A stretch of 64,000 bases of DNA from Thalassospira sp. (lineage in GTDB: Bacteria > Pseudomonadota > Alphaproteobacteria > Rhodospirillales > Thalassospiraceae): positions 715,926 to 779,925 of the forward strand of contig NZ_JAUYHK010000011.1 in the NCBI RefSeq assembly GCF_030690045.1, in the 5' to 3' direction. The notes beneath the pieces are model-generated. The model ran no database searches. It was given only the letters and a program-made list of their open reading frames with translations, and was not told the origin of the DNA. Shown piece after piece: positions 50,516 through 58,401 of the stretch. The stretch's first letter is position 1. Each line of letters starts with the position of its first letter. Position numbers and translations under genes: made by a program.

Positions 50516-51496
50516 ATGATGCTTGCCATACAACATACCAAGAAACTTTTGATTGCTGGCGTAACGGCCATTCTGATGGGGAATTCGGCATTTGCCGCCG
50601 ATGTCACCCTGAAACTCGGGCATCTTGCCAATGAACAAAACAGCTGGCACAAGGCTGCGGTCAAATTTGGCGAAGAAGTCTCGGCCCTGACCGATGGCCG
50701 CGTGGCTGTCGAAGTATTCCCCAACGAAACGCTGGGCAAGGAAATTGACCTGATCAATGGCATGCAACTGGGTTCGGTTGACATGACCATTACCGGCGAA
50801 AGCCTGCAAAACTGGGCGTCGATGGCGGCCTTGCTGGCCGTTCCCTATGCCTATACCACGCTCGAAGATATGGATGCCGTTGCCGGTGGCGAAATTGGCG
50901 ACCAGATCGAACAGCAGATCATTGAAAAAGCGCAGATCCGCCCGATTGCCTATTTTGCCCGTGGTCCGCGCAACCTGACATCAAACCGCGAAATCAAAAC
51001 ACCCGATGATCTGAATGGTCTCAGAATGCGGGTGCCGAACGTTCCGTTGTTTGTCGATGTCTGGAAGGCCCTGGGCGCACAGCCGACCCCGATGGCGTTT
51101 TCCGAAGTATTCACATCCCTTCAGGCCGGTGCCATCGATGCACAGGAAAACCCGCTGGCCCTGATTCAGTCCGCCAGCTTCAACGAAGTACAGAAATTCG
51201 TCAACAAGACCGAACATGTCCGGTCCTGGATTTATCTGACGATTTCCGAAATCACCTGGGGCCGCTTGTCTGACGAAGACAAGGCCGCTGTTATAGAAGC
51301 CGCCAGCCGTACCCAGGCCTATGAACGCGAATTGTTCCTCGCCGATGAACAGTTGATTGCCGAAGACTTGCAGAAAAAAGGCATGACCTTTGTCGATGTC
51401 GATCAGCAGGCCTTTGCCCAAAAGGCACAGGATGGCGTGCTGGCGAATGTCTCGGATGATATTCGTCCGGTCGTCGAAAAACTTTTTGCCAAATAA
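50516..51496 (+). CDS. TRAP transporter substrate-binding protein (DctP family)
   Basis: This 326-residue protein has a signal peptide (KKLLIAGVTAILMGNSAFA-AD) and the DctP fold (LKLGHLANEQNSWHKAAVKFGEEVSALTDGRVAVEVFPN, and the carboxylate-binding arginine region LRMRVPNVPLFVDVWKALGAQPTPMAFSEVFTSLQAGAIDAQENPL). GGAGG lies four bases before the ATG. It probably binds a sugar acid such as L-gulonate, L-idonate or a uronate, judged from neighbours. Confidence 0.9.
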   Translation: MMLAIQHTKKLLIAGVTAILMGNSAFAADVTLKLGHLANEQNSWHKAAVKFGEEVSALTDGRVAVEVFPNETLGKEIDLINGMQLGSVDMTITGESLQNWASMAALLAVPYAYTTLEDMDAVAGGEIGDQIEQQIIEKAQIRPIAYFARGPRNLTSNREIKTPDDLNGLRMRVPNVPLFVDVWKALGAQPTPMAFSEVFTSLQAGAIDAQENPLALIQSASFNEVQKFVNKTEHVRSWIYLTISEITWGRLSDEDKAAVIEAASRTQAYERELFLADEQLIAEDLQKKGMTFVDVDQQAFAQKAQDGVLANVSDDIRPVVEKLFAK

Positions 51497-51555
51497 CACT
51501 GCAAACAGACCCGGTCGCGCAGGCGTGACCGGGTCATCCCGAATGGGGAAGTGAT

Positions 51556-52065
51556 GTGATCGCCACAAAACTGTATGCCCTTCTGATCACCCTGTGCCGG
51601 ATCGCGACCGGGCTGGCCTTTGGTTTGCTGATCGTCACGGTGATGACACAGGTTATTTCCCGGACCTTCCTGACCGGATCACCGGTCTGGACCGAGGAAC
51701 TGACCCGCTTTGCCCTGCTGTTCATGGCGGCATTTGGGGCCGGACTGTCCTTTCGCAATGGCGAAATGGTCAATGTCGATATGATTTGCGAAATGCTGCC
51801 CGCAAAATTTCAGCGCATCCTGCTCTTTGTGTCCGCCAGCCTGACGGCGGTTTTTTGCCTGATGCTGGTGATGCCCGCCTGGAAATTTGTGTCTATCGGG
51901 GTGATGCAAACCTCGCCCGCCCTTGGCCTTCGCATGGATTTTGTCCACGTCACCGTTTTCATACTTCTTGTATTGCTTGGTCTTTTTGCAATTTTGCGGG
52001 TTGTCCGGATGATTGCAGGGGCATCTGACGGCAAACCCGAAGGCCAGTCGGAGAATCTCTCATGA
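51556..52065 (+). CDS. TRAP transporter small permease (DctQ family)
   Basis: A 169-residue protein with four membrane helices and the DctQ stretch SRTFLTGSPVWTEELTRFALLFMAAFGAGLSFRNGEMVNVDM. It starts with GTG 51556 after a GGGGAAG sequence and overlaps the large permease by 4 bases. Confidence 0.9.
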   Translation: MIATKLYALLITLCRIATGLAFGLLIVTVMTQVISRTFLTGSPVWTEELTRFALLFMAAFGAGLSFRNGEMVNVDMICEMLPAKFQRILLFVSASLTAVFCLMLVMPAWKFVSIGVMQTSPALGLRMDFVHVTVFILLVLLGLFAILRVVRMIAGASDGKPEGQSENLS

Positions 52066-53336
52066 GCCTCGCCATTCTGATCGGCGTTTTTATTCTGGGT
52101 CTGGTGATTGGCATTCCGGTTGCCGTCACGCTGGGCCTTGCCTCGTTGTGCTATTTGTTGCTGGAAGGCATTCCGCTGGTGGTGATCCCGCAAAAAATGT
52201 TTGCGGGCATGGATGTGTTTGTTCTGTTGTGCATTCCCGGCTTTGTGCTGGCGGGCAATCTGATGAATGGCGGCGGCATTACACCGCGCATCGTGCGGTT
52301 TGCCAATGCCATGGTCGGCTGGATGCGGGGCGGCCTTGGTCTGACCAATGTCGCCGGTTCCATGCTGTTTGGCGGTATTTCCGGCACCGCCGTTGCCGAT
52401 GCCGCCTCGATTGGCGGCATGATGATTCCCGGCATGGTCCGCGCCGGATATCCGCCCGCCTTTTCCGCCGCAGTTACCGCCGCCTCATCCACCGTCGGGC
52501 CGATTATCCCGCCCAGCATGCCGATGATCATTGTCGGGTCACTGTCGGGCATTTCGGTGGGTAAAATGTTTATCGCCGGGGTTATCCCCGGCATCCTGAT
52601 GGGGCTGGCGATGATGGTCACGGCCTATATCATCGCCGTGCGCCAAGGGTTCCCCCATCAACCGTGGCAGGGTTTCCGCGAACTGGGCCGTTCCTTTATG
52701 GGGGCCTTCTGGGCGCTGGCCATGACCGGCCTGATCATTGGCGGCCTGCTCAGCGGCGCGGCCACCCCGACCGAAACCGCCGTGATTGCCAGTGTCTATG
52801 CCTTTGCCGTCGGTTGTTTTGTTTATCGTGAATTGCCGATATCGGCCGTTCCCAAAATCGTCATCAACAGCGCGGTGACGGCAGCCGCCATCCTCGCACT
52901 GGTTGGTTTTGCCAATGTGTTTGGCTGGATTTTGGTGTCCGAACGCATTCCGCAAATGATTTCCGCCGCCGTGCTGTCGGTGACCGATAACAAATATGTC
53001 GTGATCCTGCTAATCAATGTCGTGTTGCTGTTTGTCGGCATGTTCATGGAAACCATTGCCGCCCTGATCATTCTTTTTGTGCCGCTGTTGACGCTGGCGC
53101 AAAGTGTCGGGGTTGATCCGATCCATTTTGCCGTCTTTGCGGTTCTTAACCTGATGATTGGCCTGACGACACCGCCAGTCGGCATTTGCATGTTCATCTG
53201 TGCAAACATTGCCCGCAGCCCGATCGGCCCGGTCATCCGCGCACTGGTGCCGTTTCTGGTCACCAACATCATCATCCTGCTTTTTGTATCTTATGTGCCG
53301 GCCCTGTCCACATGGCTGCCGTCATTGATGGAGTAA
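52062..53336 (+). CDS. TRAP transporter large permease (DctM family)
   Basis: This 424-residue protein has twelve or so helices and DctM family motifs (GMDVFVLLCIPGFVLAGNLMNGGGIT, GSMLFGGISGTAVADAASIGGMMIPGM, AASSTVGPIIPPSMPMII, LLSGAATPTETAVIASVYA, GLTTPPVGICMF). It is the sodium-coupled translocator of this TRAP system. The dehydrogenase gene follows after 4 bases. Confidence 0.93.
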   Translation: MSLAILIGVFILGLVIGIPVAVTLGLASLCYLLLEGIPLVVIPQKMFAGMDVFVLLCIPGFVLAGNLMNGGGITPRIVRFANAMVGWMRGGLGLTNVAGSMLFGGISGTAVADAASIGGMMIPGMVRAGYPPAFSAAVTAASSTVGPIIPPSMPMIIVGSLSGISVGKMFIAGVIPGILMGLAMMVTAYIIAVRQGFPHQPWQGFRELGRSFMGAFWALAMTGLIIGGLLSGAATPTETAVIASVYAFAVGCFVYRELPISAVPKIVINSAVTAAAILALVGFANVFGWILVSERIPQMISAAVLSVTDNKYVVILLINVVLLFVGMFMETIAALIILFVPLLTLAQSVGVDPIHFAVFAVLNLMIGLTTPPVGICMFICANIARSPIGPVIRALVPFLVTNIIILLFVSYVPALSTWLPSLME

Positions 53337-53340
53337 TCCG

Positions 53341-54384
53341 ATGGAAACCCGCGTGTGCCGTCTTTACGGCCAAAACGATCTGCGAATTGAAACCGAAGCC
53401 GTTCCCGATCTTGCCCCGGACGAAGTCCTGGTGCAGGTCGGTGCGGGCGGCGTCTGCGGTTCGGATATGCATTATTATTTTGAAGGCGGCATCGGCCAGA
53501 TTCGCGTCCGCGAACCGATCATTCTGGGCCACGAAGCCGCCGGAACAATCCTTGCCCTTGGCAAGGACGTTACCGGCTTGCACACAGGCCAGAAAGTCGC
53601 CCTTAATCCCAGTCGCCCGTGCGGCACTTGCGAATATTGCACCCGCGGGTTACAGCAACATTGTCTGGAAATGCGGTTTTTCGGATCGGCCATTCGCCTG
53701 CCCCATATTCAGGGCGCATTCCGCGATCTGATCGCGGTTCGGGCGGCGCAATGCCTGCCGGTCAGCAACACCACCAGCCTTGCCGCCGCCGCCTGTGCCG
53801 AACCGCTGGCGGTTTGCCTGCATGCGGTCGCCCGCGCCGGGGATCTGACCGGCAAACGGGTGCTGGTCACCGGGGCCGGGCCGATTGGGGCGTTGTGTGT
53901 GGCCGGGGCCCGTCTGGCCGGGGCGGCTGAAATCATCGTCACCGATTTGCAGGATTATGCCCTGTCGGCATCGGCCCGCATGGGGGCGGACAAAACCATC
54001 AATATCGCCACCACGCCCGATGCCCTGGTCCCCTATGAACGTGACAAGGGGCAGTTTGATGTCTGTTTTGAATGTTCGGCAGCAACACCGGCCATTCATT
54101 CGGCCATCCGTATGTTGCGCCCCCAGGGCATGTTGATACAGGTCGGCGTCACCGGCGAAATTCCGGTGCCTTTCAATCCGATTGTCGCCAAGGAACTGAT
54201 GATTGTCGGCACCCACCGTTTCCACGGCGAATATGCCGATGCGGTCCGCCTGATCGACACCGGGGCCATCGATGTCGCCCCGATCATCACCGCAACCTAC
54301 CCGCTGGAACAAGCCGCCGAAGCCTTTACCGTCGCCCGGGATCGCAGCCAGTCGGTCAAGGTACAACTGTCCTTCGCCGCATAA
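53341..54384 (+). CDS. Zinc-dependent L-idonate/L-gulonate 5-dehydrogenase-like enzyme
   Basis: This 347-residue medium-chain dehydrogenase has catalytic zinc ligands (CGSD, GHEAAG), four structural zinc cysteines (CGTCEYCTRGLQQHC) and a Rossmann motif (GAGPIGALCVAGARLAG). The HYYFEGGIGQIRVREPIILGHE segment is typical of L-idonate 5-dehydrogenases. L-gulonate 5-dehydrogenases of the same family make D-fructuronate, which UxuB next door would use, so gulonate is the best pathway fit here. Idonate remains possible. Confidence 0.85.
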   Translation: METRVCRLYGQNDLRIETEAVPDLAPDEVLVQVGAGGVCGSDMHYYFEGGIGQIRVREPIILGHEAAGTILALGKDVTGLHTGQKVALNPSRPCGTCEYCTRGLQQHCLEMRFFGSAIRLPHIQGAFRDLIAVRAAQCLPVSNTTSLAAAACAEPLAVCLHAVARAGDLTGKRVLVTGAGPIGALCVAGARLAGAAEIIVTDLQDYALSASARMGADKTINIATTPDALVPYERDKGQFDVCFECSAATPAIHSAIRMLRPQGMLIQVGVTGEIPVPFNPIVAKELMIVGTHRFHGEYADAVRLIDTGAIDVAPIITATYPLEQAAEAFTVARDRSQSVKVQLSFAA

Positions 54385-54408
54385 AACCGCTTCTGTCTTG
54401 ACGACACC

Positions 54409-54441
54409 AAAAAAGGCGATGGTTCCAGACCATCGCCTTTT
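54409..54441. terminator. Bidirectional terminator between the two TRAP loci
   Basis: Thirteen-base arms AAAAGGCGATGGT and ACCATCGCCTTTT flank a 5-base loop, with an A-run on one side and TGTTTT on the other. It sits between convergent genes and can terminate both. Confidence 0.9.
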
Positions 54442-54462
54442 GTTTTGGGCGGTTGCGACCGG

Positions 54463-55740
54463 TCAGAAAGCCAGTCGCGGCAGGAACAGGACAATATCGG
54501 GCAACAGCAACATGGTAAGGACCAAAAGCACGATGGCCGCCAGAAACGGCAGGGATTCCCGCACATAATGTTCGATTTTGACATTCATGATCGCACAAAC
54601 CGTATACATCGCCACCCCGACCGGCGGCGTCATCGATCCCAGCGTCACAATCGTCATCATCAGAATACCAAAATGCACCGGGTCAAAGCCAAGCTGCTTG
54701 ATGATCGGTACAAAAATCGGCGTCAACAACAAGACCAGAACCGTGCTTTCAACAAACAGCCCGGCCACAAACAGCATCAGCAGAATAACCCCGACAATGA
54801 CAACCGGGTTGCTCAGCCCGGCCAGAAGCGCGCCGGAAATGGTTTGCGGCACCTGCAAAAAGGTAATGGCAAAACCCACCATGCCGGACATCAGAATGAT
54901 CAGCATGATCATGCCAATATCGGTCAGGGCGTCGCCAAAGGCATGTTTGACACCCGCAAATGTCAGCTCCCGGTGGGCAAACACCCCGACCAGAACCGCA
55001 TAAACCACAGCAAAGGACCCGACTTCCGACGGGGTAAACAGACCGCCACGAATGGTGATGATCAACAACACCGGAAACAGCAACGCCCATTTGGCATCCC
55101 ACATCGCACATAAAAGTTCGCGCGCCTTGGGCGGGCGGGCATCTGTCACGACATAATTGCGTTTTTTGGAAATCAGATAGGCGGTGACCATCAGGACAAC
55201 CATCATCAAAATGCCCGGAACAATCCCGGCCAGAAACAGCCGCCCGATCGACACATTGCCGACATAGCCATACAGGATCAACCCGATCGACGGCGGAATG
55301 GTCGCCGTGATCAGGGAACTCAGCGCAATCACCGCCGCCGAAAACCCTTTGGCATAGCCATTTTCGGTCATTTTCGGGCCCAGAACGCGGGCCTCCATCG
55401 CCGCATCGGCAACTGCCGATCCGGAAATCCCGCCCATCAGGGTGGACAGAATGATCGATACCTGCGCCAGCCCCCCGGCCATCCACGATACGGCAACATT
55501 GGAAAACTTGAACAAGCGGTCGGTAATCCCGCTTTCATTCATCAAATGTCCGGCAAGGACAAAAAACGGCACGGCCAGCAAGGGAAAACTTTGCGAAACC
55601 GTTGCGATTTTCTGCACACCGATTGAAATCGGCATCACATCGGAACTGACAAAAAAGGCAAAACCCGAAAGACCGATGGCAAAGGCAACCGGGGCGCCGA
55701 TCAACAGGAAAAACAGAAAAACACCACCAACCAAAAACAC
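54463..55740 (-). CDS. TRAP transporter large permease (DctM family), second system
   Basis: A 425-residue DctM protein (GVQKIATVSQSFPLLAVPFFVLAGHLMNESGIT, STLMGGISGSAVADAAMEARVLGPKM, SSLITATIPPSIGLILYGYVGN, GLFTPSEVGSFAVVYA, SMTPPVGVAMYTVCAI). It is last in a P-Q-M operon on the minus strand. It differs clearly from the DctM at 52062, so the two systems are not a recent duplication. Confidence 0.92.
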   Translation of the reverse strand: MFLVGGVFLFFLLIGAPVAFAIGLSGFAFFVSSDVMPISIGVQKIATVSQSFPLLAVPFFVLAGHLMNESGITDRLFKFSNVAVSWMAGGLAQVSIILSTLMGGISGSAVADAAMEARVLGPKMTENGYAKGFSAAVIALSSLITATIPPSIGLILYGYVGNVSIGRLFLAGIVPGILMMVVLMVTAYLISKKRNYVVTDARPPKARELLCAMWDAKWALLFPVLLIITIRGGLFTPSEVGSFAVVYAVLVGVFAHRELTFAGVKHAFGDALTDIGMIMLIILMSGMVGFAITFLQVPQTISGALLAGLSNPVVIVGVILLMLFVAGLFVESTVLVLLLTPIFVPIIKQLGFDPVHFGILMMTIVTLGSMTPPVGVAMYTVCAIMNVKIEHYVRESLPFLAAIVLLVLTMLLLPDIVLFLPRLAF

Positions 55741-55742
55741 GC

Positions 55743-56258
55743 TTAAACCTCCCGCGGCGGTTCGGCATCGACATCGGTCTGGGAATAAACCAGCACGGTC
55801 TGATCCCCGCGACGCCGCCAGGCATCGACGATATTGTAAAGGATCGCCCCGCCCAGCATCACAAAGCCGACCGGAACGGCAATGGTGACAAAGGCATAGG
55901 AAATCTGGCTGTCGCCATAGATGCGTTCGATATTCATCAGGGTCAGTTCATATCCCAGCACCGCCAGAACCGCGAGCATCGCCAGAAACACCACACAAAC
56001 CAGCGTTTCAATCACCAGCCGAAACCGATGCGGTGCGGCGGCCACAAACAGATCCACCCCAAGATGCCCCTTTTTGCGCATGGTCCGCGCCGCCCCGAAA
56101 AAGCACAGCCAGACAAACAGCAACTGGGCAAGGTCCACCGACCACATCAAAGGCTGGCCAAAGGCCCGCATGAATGCGGCGATAAACACAAGCAAGACAA
56201 TCGTGGCAAATATCGCCGATGCCAGAATAAATTCGGCCTGGGCCAGTCGCTTTAACAT
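55743..56258 (-). CDS. TRAP transporter small permease (DctQ family), second system
   Basis: A 171-residue, four-helix DctQ protein (FMRAFGQPLMWSVDLAQLLFVWLCFFGAARTMRKKGHLGVDLF). ATG 56258 follows GAAGGAAAG. Two bases separate it from the DctM gene. Confidence 0.88.
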   Translation of the reverse strand: MLKRLAQAEFILASAIFATIVLLVFIAAFMRAFGQPLMWSVDLAQLLFVWLCFFGAARTMRKKGHLGVDLFVAAAPHRFRLVIETLVCVVFLAMLAVLAVLGYELTLMNIERIYGDSQISYAFVTIAVPVGFVMLGGAILYNIVDAWRRRGDQTVLVYSQTDVDAEPPREV

Positions 56259-56362
56259 AAGCCGGCTTTCCTTCTGCAAAGGTCGGGCAAGGATGATCAC
56301 CGGTGCGGCACATCCGCATCCCGGTGATCCTGATCATGGCGTAAAGACTGGCATAAAACGAC

Positions 56363-56408
56363 CCGGCGGGACAGGCCGACAGGACAGAAATGATCCCTGC
56401 CCCGCCGG
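56363..56408 (-). terminator. Intercistronic hairpin after the second DctP gene
   Basis: CCGGCGGG-A-CAGG pairs with CCTG-C-CCCGCCGG over a 20-base loop. It follows the binding-protein gene, where such stems often protect the mRNA or reduce read-through into the permeases. Confidence 0.6.
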
Positions 56409-56421
56409 AACGCCTGACTTC

Positions 56422-57393
56422 TTATTTCGCCAGAATTTCATTCACTTGCGTGCGCAATTCCGCATAGCCAAGCTTGTCATAAACCCCCGCCGTTGCCTCG
56501 ACAAACGGGGTGACGTCAATCTCGGTAACGGTCACACCGGCGGCTTTCAGATCTTCTTCGATCTGCGCCAAGGCATCGCGCGTGCCATAGGATGCAATAT
56601 CCCCGGCTTTCAGAGCCTCTTCACGCAGGGCAACCTGCAAATCGGCCGGCAAGGTATCAAACCAGATCGCACTGGTCACCAGACCGGTGATCAGATTGAT
56701 ATGGCCGGTTTTGGTGATATGGGTGATGACTTCCTGAAGATTGGCGCCGATAACCGCCGGAAGCTGCGCCTCGGTGCCGTCAATCGTGCCAAGCTGCAAG
56801 GCGGAATAGACATCGGAGAACGGCATCGGTGTCGGTACCCCGCCCATCGCCCGCACCGTTTCGGTCCAGACCGGAGCACCCGGTGTCCGCAGGGCAAGAC
56901 CGTCAAGATCGGCCGGGGTCGTGACCGGCTTTTTGGTCAGGGTATGACGTTCGCCCTGCCACCAGTTAAAAGACAGAACCTGATGGCCCGATGCGCCGCG
57001 CAATTGTTCGACCCAGGTTTCAAACAGATCAGACGTCACCACCTTGCGAATACCGTCATATCCCGATGCCAGATACGGCGTGCCCAGAATACCGAATTCA
57101 TTCTGGAAAACCGCCAGACGACCACCATCGACAACAACCGCCACCGGTGCGCCCGCACGCGCCTGTTCCAGAACATCTTCATCCGGGCCCAGTTGCGAAT
57201 TGGGAAACAGTTTGACTTCAATCGCGCCATTGGTGCGCTTGTCCACATTGTCAACAAAGGCCTCAAGCCCCTTGTAAAGCGGGTCCGAGGTGCTAAGCGC
57301 GGTATTGACGCTCAAGGTATAATCCGCAGCCTGGGCTGCAACGGCCATCGTCATGCCGGCAACGGCAAATGATGCCAAACGAACAAGTTTCAT
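56422..57393 (-). CDS. TRAP transporter substrate-binding protein (DctP family), second system
   Basis: This 323-residue protein has a signal peptide (MKLVRLASFAVAGMTMAVAAQA-AD) and the DctP fold, including the substrate arginine region LALRTPGAPVWTETVRAMGGVPTPMPFSDVYSALQLGTIDGTEAQLP. GGAGG precedes ATG 57393. The ligand is likely the sugar acid used by the dehydratase at 58402. A GntR-type operator lies about 60 bases upstream. Confidence 0.9.
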   Translation of the reverse strand: MKLVRLASFAVAGMTMAVAAQAADYTLSVNTALSTSDPLYKGLEAFVDNVDKRTNGAIEVKLFPNSQLGPDEDVLEQARAGAPVAVVVDGGRLAVFQNEFGILGTPYLASGYDGIRKVVTSDLFETWVEQLRGASGHQVLSFNWWQGERHTLTKKPVTTPADLDGLALRTPGAPVWTETVRAMGGVPTPMPFSDVYSALQLGTIDGTEAQLPAVIGANLQEVITHITKTGHINLITGLVTSAIWFDTLPADLQVALREEALKAGDIASYGTRDALAQIEEDLKAAGVTVTEIDVTPFVEATAGVYDKLGYAELRTQVNEILAK

Positions 57394-57451
57394 TTCTTCC
57401 TCCCTGAAATGTGCCGGCAATTTTACCAGCGTTATAAAAAGGCGATAGCAT

Positions 57452-57465
57452 ACTAATATATCAGT
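57452..57465. promoter_or_regulatory. Candidate GntR operator upstream of the second TRAP operon
   Basis: ACTA-ATATAT-CAGT, a near-perfect dyad, lies 59-72 bases upstream of dctP. The wider sequence ATACTAATATATCAG matches 13 of 15 bases of the site at 58323-58337. Confidence 0.6.
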
Positions 57466-57548
57466 GTCAATCAAGGACAGGCCACCATCCCCAAACAATC
57501 CGGATAAACAGCCCGCACGGCGCAAATGATCGTGGATAATCCGCCGGT

Positions 57549-58268
57549 TTATGCGTCGAACAATTCGGCATTGTTGCGGATGATGGCATCCAGTTCGTTC
57601 AGGGAACCCGACAAATGATCGCGCACATGGGAATCGACCGCCCCCAGATCGGATGCCGTGATCGCCTCCATAATCCGGGTATGCTGGAAAATCACCCGTT
57701 CGATCTTGCCCGGTGTCGGCAATTGCAGGCACCGCACCCGGTCCAGATGGCCACTATGTTCGCGCACCACATCCCACAAATCCTCATATCCCGCCGCCAC
57801 AAACAGGGCCTTGTGAAAGGCGCTGTCGATGCGCGAAAACGCCGCGGCTTCCAGCCCGCCTTTTCTTTGCATTTCAAGGATGGCTTCGGCCGGGGCCAAT
57901 TTCGATTTATCAAGCGAAAGCGCCAGATTGCGGGCAACTTCCAGTTCCAGCGATGTCCGCAGGAAATGGGTTGATTTCACCTTGTGAATGCTGATCGGCG
58001 CAATCAGGGTTTTGGATTGCGGAAACACCGTCACCAGCCCGTCCTGCTCCAGCTTCAAAAAGGCTTCGCGCACCGGGGTCTGGCTGACGCCATAAAAATC
58101 GGCCAGGGCCGCCCGCGACAGGCTGGAACCCGGTCGCAAATCAAGCGCGACAATCCGGTCGCGCAAATCCTCATAGACTTGCAGGGCCGCAGGCCGGTTC
58201 CGGCTGATGTGAAAGGGCGTCGCACTTTGGCTACCCTCGGGAATACCACTGGTGATTTTTTGTCTCAT
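57549..58268 (-). CDS. GntR-family regulator (FadR/FCD subgroup), second system
   Basis: This 239-residue protein has a winged helix (LQVYEDLRDRIVALDLRPGSSLSRAALADFYGVSQTPVREAFLKLEQDGLV) and an FCD domain (FSRIDSAFHKALFVAAG, IFQHTRIMEAITASDLGAVDSHVRDHL). It is divergent from the IlvD-type dehydratase and upstream of the TRAP genes. Shared sites at 57452 and 58325 suggest it controls both and itself. Confidence 0.9.
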   Translation of the reverse strand: MRQKITSGIPEGSQSATPFHISRNRPAALQVYEDLRDRIVALDLRPGSSLSRAALADFYGVSQTPVREAFLKLEQDGLVTVFPQSKTLIAPISIHKVKSTHFLRTSLELEVARNLALSLDKSKLAPAEAILEMQRKGGLEAAAFSRIDSAFHKALFVAAGYEDLWDVVREHSGHLDRVRCLQLPTPGKIERVIFQHTRIMEAITASDLGAVDSHVRDHLSGSLNELDAIIRNNAELFDA

Positions 58269-58324
58269 AACAATCCTGCATATGCCAACCGGGGGCATTC
58301 TACAATATCCCTTGCATCTGTAAT

Positions 58325-58338
58325 ACTAATATTTTAGA
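58325..58338. promoter_or_regulatory. Candidate GntR operator between regulator and dehydratase
   Basis: ACTA-ATATTT-TAGA within ATACTAATATTTTAG lies between the divergent starts, 57-70 bases from the regulator and 64-77 from the dehydratase. TACTAATAT is identical to that at 57451. Confidence 0.6.
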
Positions 58339-58401
58339 TTGCCGGAAAGAAAGCAAAAGAACCGGTTCCCAATCACAGGGACGCACCCTCCGGGAGGTAA
58401 C

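Noticed and set aside
54463..57393. Second TRAP operon as a duplicate of the one at 50516-53336
   Set aside because: The three proteins share only family-level motifs and the gene contexts differ, so this is an independent system.
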